DNA of 64,000 nucleotides, taken from assembly GCA_035041965.1 (NCBI GenBank), contig JAPYMA010000586.1, forward strand, positions 1-64,000. Direction: 5' to 3'. The translations under genes were made by a program, and so were the position numbers. The DNA comes from Anisakis pegreffii (Eukaryota; Nematoda; Chromadorea; Rhabditida; Anisakidae). This document shows positions 13,130 through 25,760 of this stretch, one piece after another. How positions within the stretch are numbered: position 1 is the first letter of the stretch; the number at the start of each line of letters is the position of its first letter. The notes under the pieces were generated by a model. It did not search any database, was not told the origin of the DNA, and was given only the letters and a program-made list of their open reading frames with translations.

Positions 13130-15653
13130 ATGTCATCGAAGAAATCAACGAAAGCATCCAAACAAAGAACACAAAAACAATCGACAATACCGCAAGAAAA
13201 TGATGCTGAGAATGTTCTTGTTATGCACACTGAACGAGTCCTAAATGTCAGTTGACTTGTCGATGAAATTAAATATCAGTTTATATAAACTGAGAGCGAT
13301 AATGATTACAATGAGACTTTTGTAGTAGTCATAATGAATACCTACAGTGTTGAGTGCGATTGTGATTGCAGTTAAGACAAGTAAGTCATTGTAGCTTTAC
13401 AAGAACAGCGATAAGAATGAGGCTCATTTCAGGTGTACGATACGGATTCAGATTTCGCGTTGGGTCATCTGGAAGGATGGGATGTTGAGCGATACATTAG
13501 GCCGATAAAGATAGTGATTGTAAACGAGAGTGAGGATGGAATGACGCTCGAATTTGATTTGATTCATGTGGAAGCACCAATCGCGAATGCGATTCGTCGA
13601 GTGCTCATTGCTGAGGTTTACCCTCTTCTTTGATATCTGATGAAGATGTAGAATATTCAGAAGTTATATCGTATAATTTGTGACAGTTCGGCGATAACTC
13701 ATAGAATGGAACGGTGTTTGATTTAGGTATGTAAAAGCAGATAAAATGAAATATGAAACTATTGTTCAGGTTCCAACGATGGCTTTCGAGAAGATTTATC
13801 TCTATCAGAATACGTCTGTTATACAAGTGAGTTGACAGTTTTGCATCATTTATGTTCATTGTTGTTGTTGTTGTTGTTTTGCCGTTATTGTTAATTTGAT
13901 ATTTGAGGACGAAGTGCTGTGTCATCGACTGGGTTTGTTACCGATTCGAGCTGATCCTCGTCTCTTCGAGATGCCTCTAACGAAAGTGATCGGTATCAAC
14001 GAATCGGGAGTGGATTGCGATGAAGAGCCACCGGGTGATCCCACAAGGTTTCTTCTTGATTTCGACTCTTTTTTGAGTCGACTTCAACTTATCCAGAGGA
14101 TTTTTTTGTAGTAGAATTTCTGTTTACTATTCAACTGTAAACAAGCAAATTGAAGTTTTCTCTTCTCATCGTCAATTAGTTCCGATTCAATTGAGCAGTT
14201 GATAGCGTCGAGCAAAGAGGCAAATCGAAATAGCAATTTATTCGGTGATGTTTTTCGTTTATGAAGGAATCTGATCTTCGAGCTGAAAGTGTCGTGTCAG
14301 CGCAAGTCGAACGCCCCAAAAACGGCCACAGATCCGCGTGAAATCTTCGAGAATGCGTGTGTTTATTCGAATGCTTTCGAGTGGATTCCCATTGGAGATC
14401 AAGCGAAATCGTTACCGTATCATCCAGCAGTGGTACACGATGATATTCTCATTGCAAAACTAAGACCACGACAAGAAATTGAAGCGAGGTGTTGACTCCA
14501 TTGCTCATTTGTATTGTTGCACTGTTATATAATCACATTGTTCTCGGTCAATTTGGCTGAAGCGATCTGCAAATTTTTATTTGTTTGAGTTATTATCGGA
14601 GTTTTAAATCAGGTAGTGAAACGATTGAAAATGTTTGCATTTTGATACGAAAGGTGATATCGTATCGATGAGTTGAACACATCACCAGTCTCTTCAATTA
14701 CAGATGTCACTGTGTGAAAGGTATTGGACGAGATCATGCCAAATTTTCACCGGTTGCAACAGCATCCTATCGCTTGTTACCAATTATAAAACTGAAGAAG
14801 AAATTCTCTGGTAACGAGGCAGAACTCGTCAAAGCGTCATTCTCGGATGGCGTGATTGATATTGACTCAGGTATTGATATGCTGATTGACTGATGAATTG
14901 CTTGCTGGAGAAATCTCTTTAGAATGTGGCATGTGGATTTTATTCTCGTAAATTTATTGTTGGTCAAACTGAGAGCAGCAATAAAGGCGGTGAGTTTATG
15001 AGCGATTCGATCATGAGAATTTGGTCGGAGATTTTGTTGATTCAGAAATTGAATGAAAGAATTTTGAGATGGGTGCGCTTATGTGAAGGATGCACGACGT
15101 GATACGTGCAGTCGAAATATCCAACGGCATGAAGAGTTGGCCGAACACATTGAACTTGCTCGACGAAAAGATCATTTCATTTGTGAGTGGTGCTGTCTCT
15201 CTTTGCTTTGTACTAGTCAATAGGGTTATGTTTGTGTTGAGTAATTAAGAGGAACAGCAATCTCAAGTGGAAATCAAATAAGTGTTTTTGATGGTAACGA
15301 TGGTGTTGATGAGTTTTTGATGATATAACGTTAAAATGAATGTGAAAATTGTAGTTATGATATTGGTACACCACTCAGTTACGAGCAAAACTTTCCTTCG
15401 CGAACGGGTAGCAAAATTTTGCTCAAAAGCGAATGATGTACCAATATGATTGACGTTATGAGCCTGAGGCAGGCTATGATTTGATAGGCTTGTATCTATT
15501 ATGTGTTATCATTGGTTTATTGCAGTTATGGTTGAAAGTACGGGTGCGATGAAGAGCAGTGAATTGGTGATAGAAGCGTGTCGAGTAATGGAACAAAAAT
15601 GTCGAAATTTAAAAACTCTATTCGAAGAGAAAATTCAGAAATTGTCCTTGTAA
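13130..15653 (+). CDS. rpac-40: DNA-directed RNA polymerases I and III subunit RPAC1, 375 aa
   Basis: The alpha-like subunit shared by RNA polymerases I and III; with RPAC2 it forms the assembly platform that mirrors the bacterial alpha dimer. Exons: 13130-13246, 13433-13615, 13770-13826, 13908-14047, 14267-14488, 14704-14870, 15069-15182, 15526-15653; phases close. The first exon is a lysine/glutamine-rich leader ([12 protein letters not shown]). Conserved blocks follow: [20 protein letters not shown] (dimerisation core), [60 protein letters not shown], and a C-terminal [16 protein letters not shown] helix. RPAC1 lacks the iron-sulfur insert seen in some archaeal RpoD, and none is visible here. 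The acceptor of exon 7 (TTTTGAG) is unusual, but it is the only junction that restores the family sequence. Confidence 0.95.
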
Positions 15654-17027
15654 AGACCGTGAAATGTGACCGATATATTGTCAGTTTAGAAATAATTTTT
15701 CAAGTGCACGGCGATTTCATCGTTAATTGTCTCAAATATCGTTAAGCAGAAGAGGAATCGCGATAGTAATCGCGCATGGAATTATACTGTTTGAAGGTGC
15801 TTATGAACTAAAATAACCATTTCTCGTAGTGATTCATAGCCAAAATTATTCGAATGCCATATTGTTTTCGACTTGTTGGCTATTTGATGATGATCTTTAA
15901 ATCGTTATTTGAAAGCTTTTGTGACATGATTGTTACGAATTATTAAGGTAATTGTGTTCATTTATTGTTTGTTGATGACTTAATCCATTTTTGTTAATTT
16001 GTTAATTCGTGATTTGTTATTGTTATTCGATATTGTTGATACTGTTGATTGAGCATAGTATACTTCATCACCTAAAGAATATTGTTATTTTGATCGATAA
16101 AACTCATTACATTTCATTTCTTTTGGAGAAATACTTCTCATTTGTGTTTCGTTCAAAGCAGTTGATTTACATGCTCTCAAGATTCGGACGTCATTTGGGA
16201 AATCTTTATTTTTTGTCCTTGAATCTGTGAATCGATGATGGATTGTGGGTTTCTGTTCGTTTGTCGGGTGAAATAAGGTCTTTCAAGGGGGAGGAAATAG
16301 ACCTATCTCTGCGAAATGCCTTGTCTGCCCATGAGAATTGCACTAACTATAAGGATTTTAAAAGTTGTGCATTTTGGTGCAGTTGTATTCGATGAGTAGT
16401 GGAATTTAGTGCTCGTACAAAGAAGCGATTTGGATATGAACGAGCGGATTGATGTTCATTTTAAGAGAACAGCTGGCACTAGCAATGTTCGCCATGAGTT
16501 AAGCACTTTTCCGTTAAATGCACGCATCATTCTTAAGCTTATTAGAAGCTGATTTATTGACAGACGCTTATTGCAGTGAAGTGATTTGTAAATTTGTCTC
16601 GTTTCCGAGAGTTGAAGTAAAATATCATCTGAATACGATGATGATGGTCTGTGCTGAATAGTATAAATCAACGTGGAAGTTGGATTAGGTTCGCAGCAAA
16701 GCTGAGAGTTTATCATTTAAGATCGTTGTTGCTCTTATTGCTTGCTTTGAGTGAATCTGAAGACAGTTTCAGAGTGATTCATAAATTAGCGTTGAGGATT
16801 GATTGCGTTTTTCAATCGTATATTCACTCTTGCTACCTTGCTTGGACGATTTCACCTGAAAACGATTTTTAATTTGCTTAATTTTAAGCGGAATGTGATG
16901 CATATACGATGAAAAACCTCATTCTTAGTTTATCATGTATATGTTAATGTTGAAATGGAGTACGATTATATTTTGTATATATTTTGCTGCTAGAATAATT
17001 GTGCAAATTTTAGACGATTCACTGGAA
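15654..17027. other. Intergenic region RPAC1-ZFPL1
   Basis: No coding region supported. Open frames here are short, Leu/Ile-rich and have no recognisable motif. The ZFPL1 promoter and 5' UTR should lie towards the right end. Confidence 0.5.
17004..17013 (+). other. Candidate trans-splice acceptor before ZFPL1
   Basis: The sequence CAAATTTTAG ends 14 nt before the ZFPL1 ATG. Such a strong acceptor with no upstream exon is what spliced-leader addition in nematodes would use. This is inferred from position and sequence only. Confidence 0.45.
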
Positions 17028-18980
17028 ATGGGATTGTGTAAATGTCCGAAGAAGAAAGTAACAAATTTGTTCTGCTTTGAACATCGAGTCAACGTTTGTG
17101 ACTATTGTTTGGTTCATAGTCACCCGAAGGTTTGTACGCTCTCCTTTCGGTGTAGAATTATGTAGATAGCTTTGAGCGTAGTAAATGGCTTGAGAATTTG
17201 GATCTCGTAAACGGATCAGAAGAGCTGATCTTTTCATGGTGTTTTAAAGAGCTTGTAATGCCACGAGCCCAGTGTATTTTCGTTGTTAGATGGCTTAATT
17301 TTCCATAAAATAAAGTGGAGAATTCATATTTTGGCTGATTGTTTCATCACGATATACGTCGAATTTCTTGTAATTTATTGTGCATGTTTTTGCTTCTGGA
17401 AATGGAAATATTTTTGTACTGTTTTATTGTTTAGTGTGTCGTTCAAAGTTATCTCTCGTGGCTAGCAGATAGCGATTACGATACGAATTGTTCACTGTGT
17501 GCGACGCCGTTGGCTAATCACGAAACTATTCGATTACAGTGTCTTCGTAAGTTTAACTTTCAATTTTGCTCCTTTTTTTTACAAATCGTTGAGTTTCTGT
17601 TGATTTGGCATGTGAACAATTCGCGATGTGAAAATTTATTATGTTAATGGATCGTTGATTTTAAACATTTTGCAGATTTATTTCACTGGCAGTGCTTGGA
17701 CGCATGGGCACGTCGTTTTCCGTCGAATACGGCTCCAGCTGGCTACAAATGTCACCTCTGTCAAGAGGCAATCTTCCCGGCAGCCAATCAAACATCACCG
17801 ATTATCGAGGAGCTTCGAACGATCTTGCAACGATCCAACTGGGCTCGAACGGCTCTCGGACTTACTTTGGTCGGTTTATTGATAACATCGTCCATAGAAA
17901 TACGAAATGAAAAGTTAACGTTAGTGAGTGGAAATGATCGTACAAATAAACAGATATTATGCAAAATAATCATAGTAATATTAGGCAGATAAACAGCATT
18001 CGTGATGGAAATTATCTCATTAGTATTTCTCGGGATAAGCATTTGATGGAAATTCATTAGTTTATGCACAATGTTTTGGAATTTTAGTTGGTCGAGAAGG
18101 ATGGTTGTACATCAAATCAAGCATTTTTGACAGCAAATAATTCAAGTGCGAATCAGTCGCAACAGCAGAAACAGCATTACCAGCAGTCAGCTGTTTCGGC
18201 CAGTCAAAGGAACAATCCGCCGTCTCGAAGTGAAACACCGGATACTCATTTGAATGTGGAGGATGTGTATGAGGGACAGCAACATCATTACCGCGATGAA
18301 CGACAGTCGCATTTCACTGGTCGATTAAATTGCTTTATTGTTGTTTAATTTAGCTGACGAACAGGCGAATTTCATTTAGCGAATTACTAAGTTGTATCGC
18401 ACAGGGAACATAGCATAGGATTTGATTTTTTTAAAATGTGTTTGTTTGTTGAGCAAACAACTAAGATGTAGAAGATAACGTATTGTTGATTTATGATGTT
18501 GTTTAGCAAGGAAGGTGATGGGACCGGGTGATGATAGCACGGATACAACACAGTTGCTGGCAACGAGTAGAGAACGAGGACGTGATGAGGATTTGGCCGA
18601 GAATAAATACAAAAGGAGATCGGCAACTGAATGGCTGTCGAGATGGTTGAGGTGCAAATATTTTTGATTTATGACATACGGCGTTGTGACATTCTTTTGA
18701 TACAGAGTGTATTGGAATATTCGAATAAACGGAAAGTGAAACTGTGAGCAGTGTTTGCAGATCGCGATATAGTCATGGCAGCGGTTATCAGCCAGAAACG
18801 GGTCGATTCAGACGGAAACGTTTGTGTTTCATTCTGTTCATCGTGTTGGTGGCGCTTCTGACCGCGTTCACACTGTTCACCCGACTGGTCGGTGGCCCTG
18901 CTGATGACGACCCGGCATTCGACCCACTCGCTAATCCTAACATTAGGGTGGCTGCTGTCCAGGAATCGAATCTCAACTAA
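17028..18980 (+). CDS. zfpl-1: Zinc finger protein-like 1 (ZFPL1), 334 aa
   Basis: A cis-Golgi integral membrane protein that helps keep Golgi structure through GM130 in vertebrates. Exons: 17028-17129, 17435-17546, 17676-17869, 18088-18319, 18507-18651, 18761-18980; phases close. The N-terminus [20 protein letters not shown] is nearly invariant in the family and starts a B-box-like Cys/His cluster. CSLCATPL...[13 protein letters not shown]...CHLCQEAIF forms the RING-like finger. [11 protein letters not shown] ends the conserved N-terminal block. A glutamine/serine-rich linker follows (about 138-215), then WLSRWLRSR. One membrane segment (about 283-304) is flanked by basic RFRRKR, and the short lumenal tail has the family [10 protein letters not shown] motif. 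The topology is a C-terminal anchor. The gene directly precedes NDUFS1 on the same strand. Confidence 0.95.
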
Positions 18981-20279
18981 CACTTTGGTAGGGAATGCGA
19001 CAGTCCGTTCGTTACGTTACTCATCGCTCCCTCTGGTTTATTTTTTATTTCATTCGTTATTATTTAATTATTATTATTGTTATTACTATTATTGTAGTAT
19101 CATTATTATAATTATATAATCTGATTGAAACTGATGTTATTCTAATCATTGTTTTATCTATGTGCATCTGATTGTTGCTGATGTTGTTGTCATGTGTGCT
19201 ATGGATGCAATGTGATATTTTACTGCACATAGCCAATATTCAAAACGAGTTTAGAATTGCGGTTTTATTTTTTGAGATCATTTGATAGACAACAACATTT
19301 GGAGATATTATCAGTATATATTGATAAGTGATTAGAGCAGCGATATGGAGTTGAATTTGCTTATTTGTATTATTTTTTGATGATGGTTTGTGAGGGATCT
19401 TTGTGATCATTAGCGCAATGATGGAAGCATTTATGTGATGAATTCCGTTACTCGTTTATTACTTATTCATTTTGTGGGATGAAATTTCTTCCCGTCAAAG
19501 TTAAATTGTTTTTATTAAGACTTTTGATTATTTTCCGTAGATTTCTCAGTTCATCTTAAAATATTTTTGTTTACCACTTTGGATGGTTGTGATCGCTTTT
19601 TCACTCGTCTTATTCCTATTTTTTATATTCTTGAAATGCGTTTCTGCATTCCACACACACGACGTACTGTTTGTTGTGCATTTTATTATCTGTTCAACGT
19701 CTCTGTCGATTTACGAATGTCAAGTTTTGTTTGCTTTTGCAACAAACGAAGGAATTTGCGCGAAGTGATTCATAATTCAAATCATAATTTATTCATCATA
19801 ATTCGAAAGTTTTGATTCTTTACTATGTATTCTTTTATTTTATATCTGTTTTTGTTATGTATCCATTAACAATTTATTTGAGAAACTGTCTGTTCATTCA
19901 TGTGATATTTCATAAGCGTAAAACAACATTTCGTTTTGAGGTGATTGTTTAGTTGCCTTATCGAAAAGCATCGAAGTGAATAAAGTTTTCGTTTTTTGAA
20001 TCGAGGTAATCACCTGAGAGATGAATCGTTTTATCGAGTATGCAACTGTAATGCTGTTGCTATTATATCGCTCAGTTTGAGATGAATATTTTTATTGTTT
20101 TTTGTTAATTGATGTGGTTGTGTATTTCTCTTCTTAAGTGTTCACTTGTGTCAACTGAAACAAATAATTTCGGTGAGATATGAGCGATGAACTAGATGTT
20201 AGGTGCATTCGAGTGCATAGTTTTTGATTATCCACTGATGTTGATGTTGAGCTTGTAGCGTTTGTATAGGATGATATCG

Positions 20280-20380
20280 GGAAGTAATCGATTGATCATT
20301 TCTGACAGATTTTGATTGATTGATCGATTGATCAACTGATTGCTTCATTTATTGAGTGATTGATTTATTGATCGATTGGG
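20280..20380. repeat. GATTGATC-type short tandem repeat cluster
   Basis: GATT, GATC and TGATTGAT words recur closely over about 100 nt upstream of NDUFS1. A similar small cluster occurs in the NDUFS1 intron near 21405-21465. It looks like degenerate simple sequence. A regulatory role is possible but unsupported. Confidence 0.5.
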
Positions 20381-20583
20381 AGAGTATGTTCATGGATGTG
20401 ATCAGTGCGGATAGTGTCTTAGAATTGGTTCGTTGAAAGTATTCGTTCGTAGCCAAGTCGCACTTGTAGTAAGCTCATGTTCAGTTTTCATTCCCTTTGA
20501 TTGTAATCGTTCACCAGATCGGTGATAACGATATCAATGCTTGAATTTTGATTGTGTCGATTCGGCAACACTGAAAAAATTTA

Positions 20584-20591
20584 TTTTGCAG
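20584..20591 (+). other. Candidate trans-splice acceptor before NDUFS1
   Basis: The sequence ATTTTGCAG ends 7 nt before the NDUFS1 ATG, with no coding exon upstream in frame. It fits a spliced-leader acceptor and supports the chosen start codon. Confidence 0.5.
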
Positions 20592-20598
20592 TAAACGT

Positions 20599-23500
20599 AT
20601 GCAGCGAGTATCAACGCAGTTGGTGCAACGTCTTGCGGCGGCACGGTGTTCGGCTCGATCCGTACTGCAGACGGTACCGTGCCGTGCACAACAGACAGCT
20701 GCCGCGGCACCCGAAAAAATTGAGGTGTTCATCGACGGGAGAAAAATTTTGGTGGAGCCTGGAATGACGATACTTCAAGTGGGATTTGTCTTGTCCGATT
20801 ACATTGTTTTGTTTTGTTTGCGTTTGCTTTCTGTAGTCGGGTGGGGTGGTTTTTGCTTATTTGGCATTGCATTTACGTTTTGAGTTTGTTGCATATGAAT
20901 GGTTATCAATTTAGGCATTTTTGTGAATGTTAGCGATTTGTGATTTTGAATTAGGAATAATCTCTGCGCATAGCTGAAGGATTTCGTTGAGTGATTTTAT
21001 AAGGAATTAGTAGTGTGGAGCGATTTGATAGAGATGATTTGTTGATTTCGCACGTAATTGATAGGAAAATGTCGTATTCGAATTTACCGCTGACAATTTT
21101 AAACATAACTGATTAGTATGAGTTATTAAATACATATATCGCAAGTGGTACTCATATGTGAAAAGTTTTGAGATTCATTGAGAGTTGAACTCGAGGAAAT
21201 TTAAGGCATGTGCTCTGTTGGGTATCGATATACCGCGTTTCTGCTATCATGATCGGTTGTCGATTGCTGGCAACTGTAGAATGTGTTTGGTTGAGGTGGA
21301 GAAATCAATGAAGGTTCGTGTCGCTATATTTTGTTTTTGAATTTTAAAATATGCCTGTTTCTTTCCTAGTATTGATCGATTGGATCAATATTACTACGTG
21401 ACTGTTTCACCGATTGATGTAAAGATTAAATGATTTATTGATTTGATCGATTGAATTGATCGGTTTTGTTTGGTTCATTCAGCCGGTAGCTTCGTGTGCA
21501 ATGCCGGTAACGAAAGGAATGAAAATCAAGACGAATTCTGAGTTCACGAAACGATCGCGCGAAAGTGTTATGGAATTTTTGTTGGTTAATCATCCGCTGG
21601 ATTGTCCGATTTGTGATCAGGGTGGTGAGTGTGATCTGCAAGATCAATCGATGGCGTTCGGTTCGGATCGTAGTCGACTTCAAGTGGAGGAAGACGGAAA
21701 ACGGTCATTTCATTTATGATTCTTTCAATATTTACGTGATTCGATCTCATCAACATTGGGCGTGTTTATAGGTTTGAGTAACTAATCGCGTGAATTTTCA
21801 GTGCTGTTGAAGACAAAAATATTGGACCGTTGGTGAAGACGATAATGACACGTTGCATTCAATGCACACGTTGCGTACGATTTGCAAACGAAATCGCTGG
21901 AGTACCCGATCTTGGTACGACGGGTCGGGGTAACGATCTGCAGGTGGGTTCAGTGTTTCAGTGATCCTTAGCCGTTGTCATATGCGTATTGAATTGGGAT
22001 TTTCAGAATTGTCGATGTTATATCCTTATGTTGTTATATCTAACTTTTTGATAGGTGGATGTTTTGATAGATCATTTTCGATATCTTTTATAGATTAGAT
22101 GCTGCATTCAGAGTTTTGATAGTTTCGTAGATGATTTGTGGTTTGTTGAGGGGTGCTTCAAAGATGGCATTGCATTTTGCAGATAGGGACATATGTGGAG
22201 AAATTGTTCGCTTCTGAGTTATCTGGTAATGTGATCGACATCTGTCCGGTGGGTGCGCTGACGAATAAACCTTACAGGTTTTGATTTGGACATGTTTTTG
22301 CCTTTCTTGAATTATTGTGATTACTCGCTATTTCTATGGAAAGTATTTTGTATGATTTTTAAAGGTAAAGAATTGTCATTTGCAGTTTCATGGCAAGACC
22401 ATGGGAGACGCGTAAGACGGAAAGTGTTGACGTGATGGACGCACTCGGATCGAATATAGTCGTATCGCATCGAAGTGGTGAGGTGCTTCGTGTGATTCCA
22501 CGTCTTAATGAGGTAAGTGAGCGGTTGATTTAAGATGATGTCCCTATTGAGAAATTAGCAGATCGAATTTATTTTTCAATGTTAATTATGATTGTATGGC
22601 AGAAACTGAGAGTTCTTTGTAAATTTCAAAATTTCAGACGTTTAGTTAGAAAGTTTTTTGTTTGTTTGTTTGCTTGTGATGATTGATCAAAATTGGGTAA
22701 TTTGTTTGTTCAATTAGTGTTCACCAAAGAAAAAAGTTGTGGATTGAGTGAAGTTTAGCTAGCAAAAAGTGATGCATTTGAGGATATCAACGAGGAATGG
22801 ATCAGTGACAAGACTCGTTTTGCTATCGATGGTCTGAAACGCCAACGTTTACTGACACCAATGATCAAAGACGCAACGGATTTATTGTTGAGGTTGTATC
22901 GTTTGTGATATTAGAAGGGTTTATTGCCGAGTAAAAAATATGTACAATAATAGAAAATGAAAGGCAGAATTGCGATTATTATTGGCTGATTCAGACCATG
23001 TTCTTGGGAAGAGGCACTTTTCGCAGTGGCATCGAAAATTCGTCAGACACCCGCGACGCAAATTGCTGCCGTTGCTGGACCATTGAATGACACAGGTGAT
23101 TAATTGTTAATTGTTTTATAGTTTGGTGGAGATTAGTGAAGAGTTTATGGATATCTTAAAAATATGTGATGGTTTCGGGTAGTGAGTGCTTATTTGAATG
23201 TTTTGAGAGATTTGATGTGGTGATGGGTTGTGATTGATTGTAGTGAGCGATCAGTTGGTATTGTTTTTTAGAGTCGTTAATGGCGTTAAAGGATCTGATG
23301 AATCGTTTCAATTCGGAACTTGTTTGCACCGAGGAATCATTCCCAGCGGTAAACGGTGGATCGGATTTGAGGTATACTTCTGTTGTTTGGTGTTTTTTCA
23401 CTTGAACAAAGTAGTTATGCGTTAGTTTTAGTGGTAAATAGCTCTTTGTATTCAGAAATTGAGACTATGGAAATTGTTTGTGGTAGCGTGATTATGTCAT

Positions 23501-25760
23501 TTGTTTGAGATGGAGTAAGTTTTCGGCTTATAGAATAGATTAGTTTGTTGTATGCGAGTGAAATAGATGAATAGGCGAGCGAGCGTTGAATTGTTGATTG
23601 AACTTCAGATGTAATTACATAATGAACGATGGCATTGTTGGCGTTGAAGAAGCGGACAGTTTGTTGTTGATCGGCACGAATCCACGCTATGAAGCGCCCG
23701 TGTTCAATGCGAGAATCCGTAAATCGTATATCCATAACGAATTGGACGTGGCTGTGATCGGCGCGGAGATGGATCTGACCTACGACTACGCATATTTGGG
23801 TGAAACTGGAAAAGCTATCGACGACTTGATCGCTGGAAAAGGGCCATTCGCGAAGGTTTGTTGCTTTTTTTCAATTTAGTAATTCAGGTGGAATTTCGAC
23901 CTAGGAATGGAAATGCAGTTGTTATGTGGAAGATTCAATTTGATTTTCGTTGTAAGCTCATTCTTTGTAGAGTAATGTTGGTGTTACGGTTGTAAATTAT
24001 GACTGTTAATGAAGGATGTTGTTTTGAAGCGTTTGCATTCATCGAAGCAACCGATGATCGTGGTCGGTAGTGCGATGTTGAAGGGTAAAGACGGTGCAGC
24101 ACTTCTTTCAAAGATTCGACAGCTCGTCGATAAATTGCACGCGGGATCTGCAGATAGTAAGTTGTTATTGTTGGTTGATACACTGCATGGCCGTAATCGT
24201 GCTTATAACAATGATAGCTTTTGCATGAACACTTCTGTATCTGTGTTTTAAACGTACAAACACTAACTACAAGGCAGATACAGTTTGCGTAAAGAGGCGA
24301 ATTTCAGAGTCAAAGAAGATCTTGAACGTCTTACATCATAACGCTTCTCAAGTAGCTGCTTTGGATATTGGCTATAAGGTTGGTTAGAAATCTGGCAATT
24401 TTATGCCATCTGTGTGTATCTGTGCTATATGCTATAGGCGATACTTGCGAATATTTGGAATGTGTTTTGAGTGAGTGGAGAGATTTTGTAATGAAGCAGT
24501 GATAGAAGGGATTTTGAATCAATGTTGAAAGTAATTAAAATGGTGTTTTTTGAAGGGTGGAGTGGACTTGATCAAGGGAGCATCGAAACCGATGAAGTTG
24601 TTGTATTTGTTGGGTGCGGATGAAGGGGTGGTGAAGAGAGAGGATATGGACAAGAATTGTTTCATTGTCTATCAAGGTGAGTTTATAGATGGTTGTTTGT
24701 TAGGGTTGTTGTTGTGATATGAGGAGGGATTGATGGATGCGAATGATTGAAGGACATCACGGTGACTTGGGTGCTGAGATGGCCGATGTTGTGTTACCAG
24801 GCGCTGCGTATACCGAGAAAGAGGGTATTTATGTGAATACCGAAGGAAGACCTCAAAAGGTTAGGGATGCCAGTATCATATTCGGATGGAATCTTTTTGT
24901 AGATTCAGATGAAATACTTTTGCATTAATTCGACTGAAAATTGAAATGGTTCTATAGAAATTGAGGAATGATTATGAAAATGGAACTGAATTTTAGGGAT
25001 ATCCAGCCGTGGCACCTCCAGGTGATGCGCGACATGACTGGAAGATAATACGAGCGATTAGCGAGATCGCCGGCAAGAAGCTGCACTATGACGATATCCA
25101 ACAGCTGCGTGCACGTATTTCAGAGGTGCGTTGTTTTTTGTTGATAATTGTTCGTGAGGTGTTTTTTTAATGCTGATGATTCATTGGATATTAGAAAGTA
25201 TTCAGGGAATGCAGTGAAAACACATGAATTTCACAAAGGTGGTTAGGGGAACGAGGGGTGATTTGTTATGATGGTATAAACCAGTTTCATTAAATCTTTC
25301 GCTGAATAACTGCAATTTTAAGGTGGCTCCACATTTGATTCGTTACGGTGATGTTGAAGAAGCATCGTTCTCGAAGCAAGCATCGCAACTTTCTGAGGTG
25401 GTGATTAGATGATGTTCACTCGTTTATTTCGTTTGGTGTTAATTCTTTGGTTTTGAGCGAAGAAATTGAGATGAGAAATTAGTGAACTTTCATATTCAAG
25501 AAATTTATTCGTGTATTTGGATTGTGTATTTTTTTTTGATGATATATCCTTTGATATAGCGGAAATATTTTGTTTAGACTGGTCAACTGAACGCCGCATC
25601 GCTACGTCCACAGCAATTGGAACTGGCCGATTTTTGGATGACAAATGTGGTGACGAGAGCCTCACCGACGATGGCTGAATGCGTGCGTGCAGCACGTGAG
25701 AATGAAATGAATCCTTACCTAGATGAATTACCCCATAAACATACTGCGTCGGCGAGCTAA
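20599..25760 (+). CDS. nuo-5: NADH-ubiquinone oxidoreductase 75 kDa subunit (NDUFS1), 752 aa
   Basis: The largest core subunit of mitochondrial complex I; it carries electrons from the FMN arm through iron-sulfur clusters. Exons: 20599-20778, 21206-21313, 21483-21703, 21802-21943, 22183-22277, 22386-22512, 22783-22892, 22995-23095, 23272-23371, 23609-23855, 24015-24156, 24308-24378, 24556-24676, 24753-24859, 24997-25125, 25323-25397, 25578-25760; phases close. The N-terminus ([20 protein letters not shown]) is a basic, Arg-rich mitochondrial presequence. N1b cluster ligands: C73, C84, C87, C101. N5: H133, C137, C140, C146 ([14 protein letters not shown]). N4: C188, C191, C194, C238. The molybdopterin-oxidoreductase-like half is recognisable by [40 protein letters not shown] and VNTEGRPQ. 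All cluster ligands are present, so it should be functional. AATAAA at 26076-26081. Confidence 0.97.

Larger units (their letters stand above)
18981..20598. other. Intergenic region ZFPL1-NDUFS1 with GATT/GATC clusters
   Basis: No gene is supported. A TTA/ATT-rich tract lies near 19060-19115. GATTGATC-type tandem motifs cluster at about 20280-20380. The right end holds the 5' flank of NDUFS1. Confidence 0.5.

Noticed and set aside
14871..15068. Possible extra RPAC1 exon after the TTTAG at about 14928
   Set aside because: Its frames either hit a stop or leave the next exon out of phase. Skipping to 15069 gives the expected family sequence.
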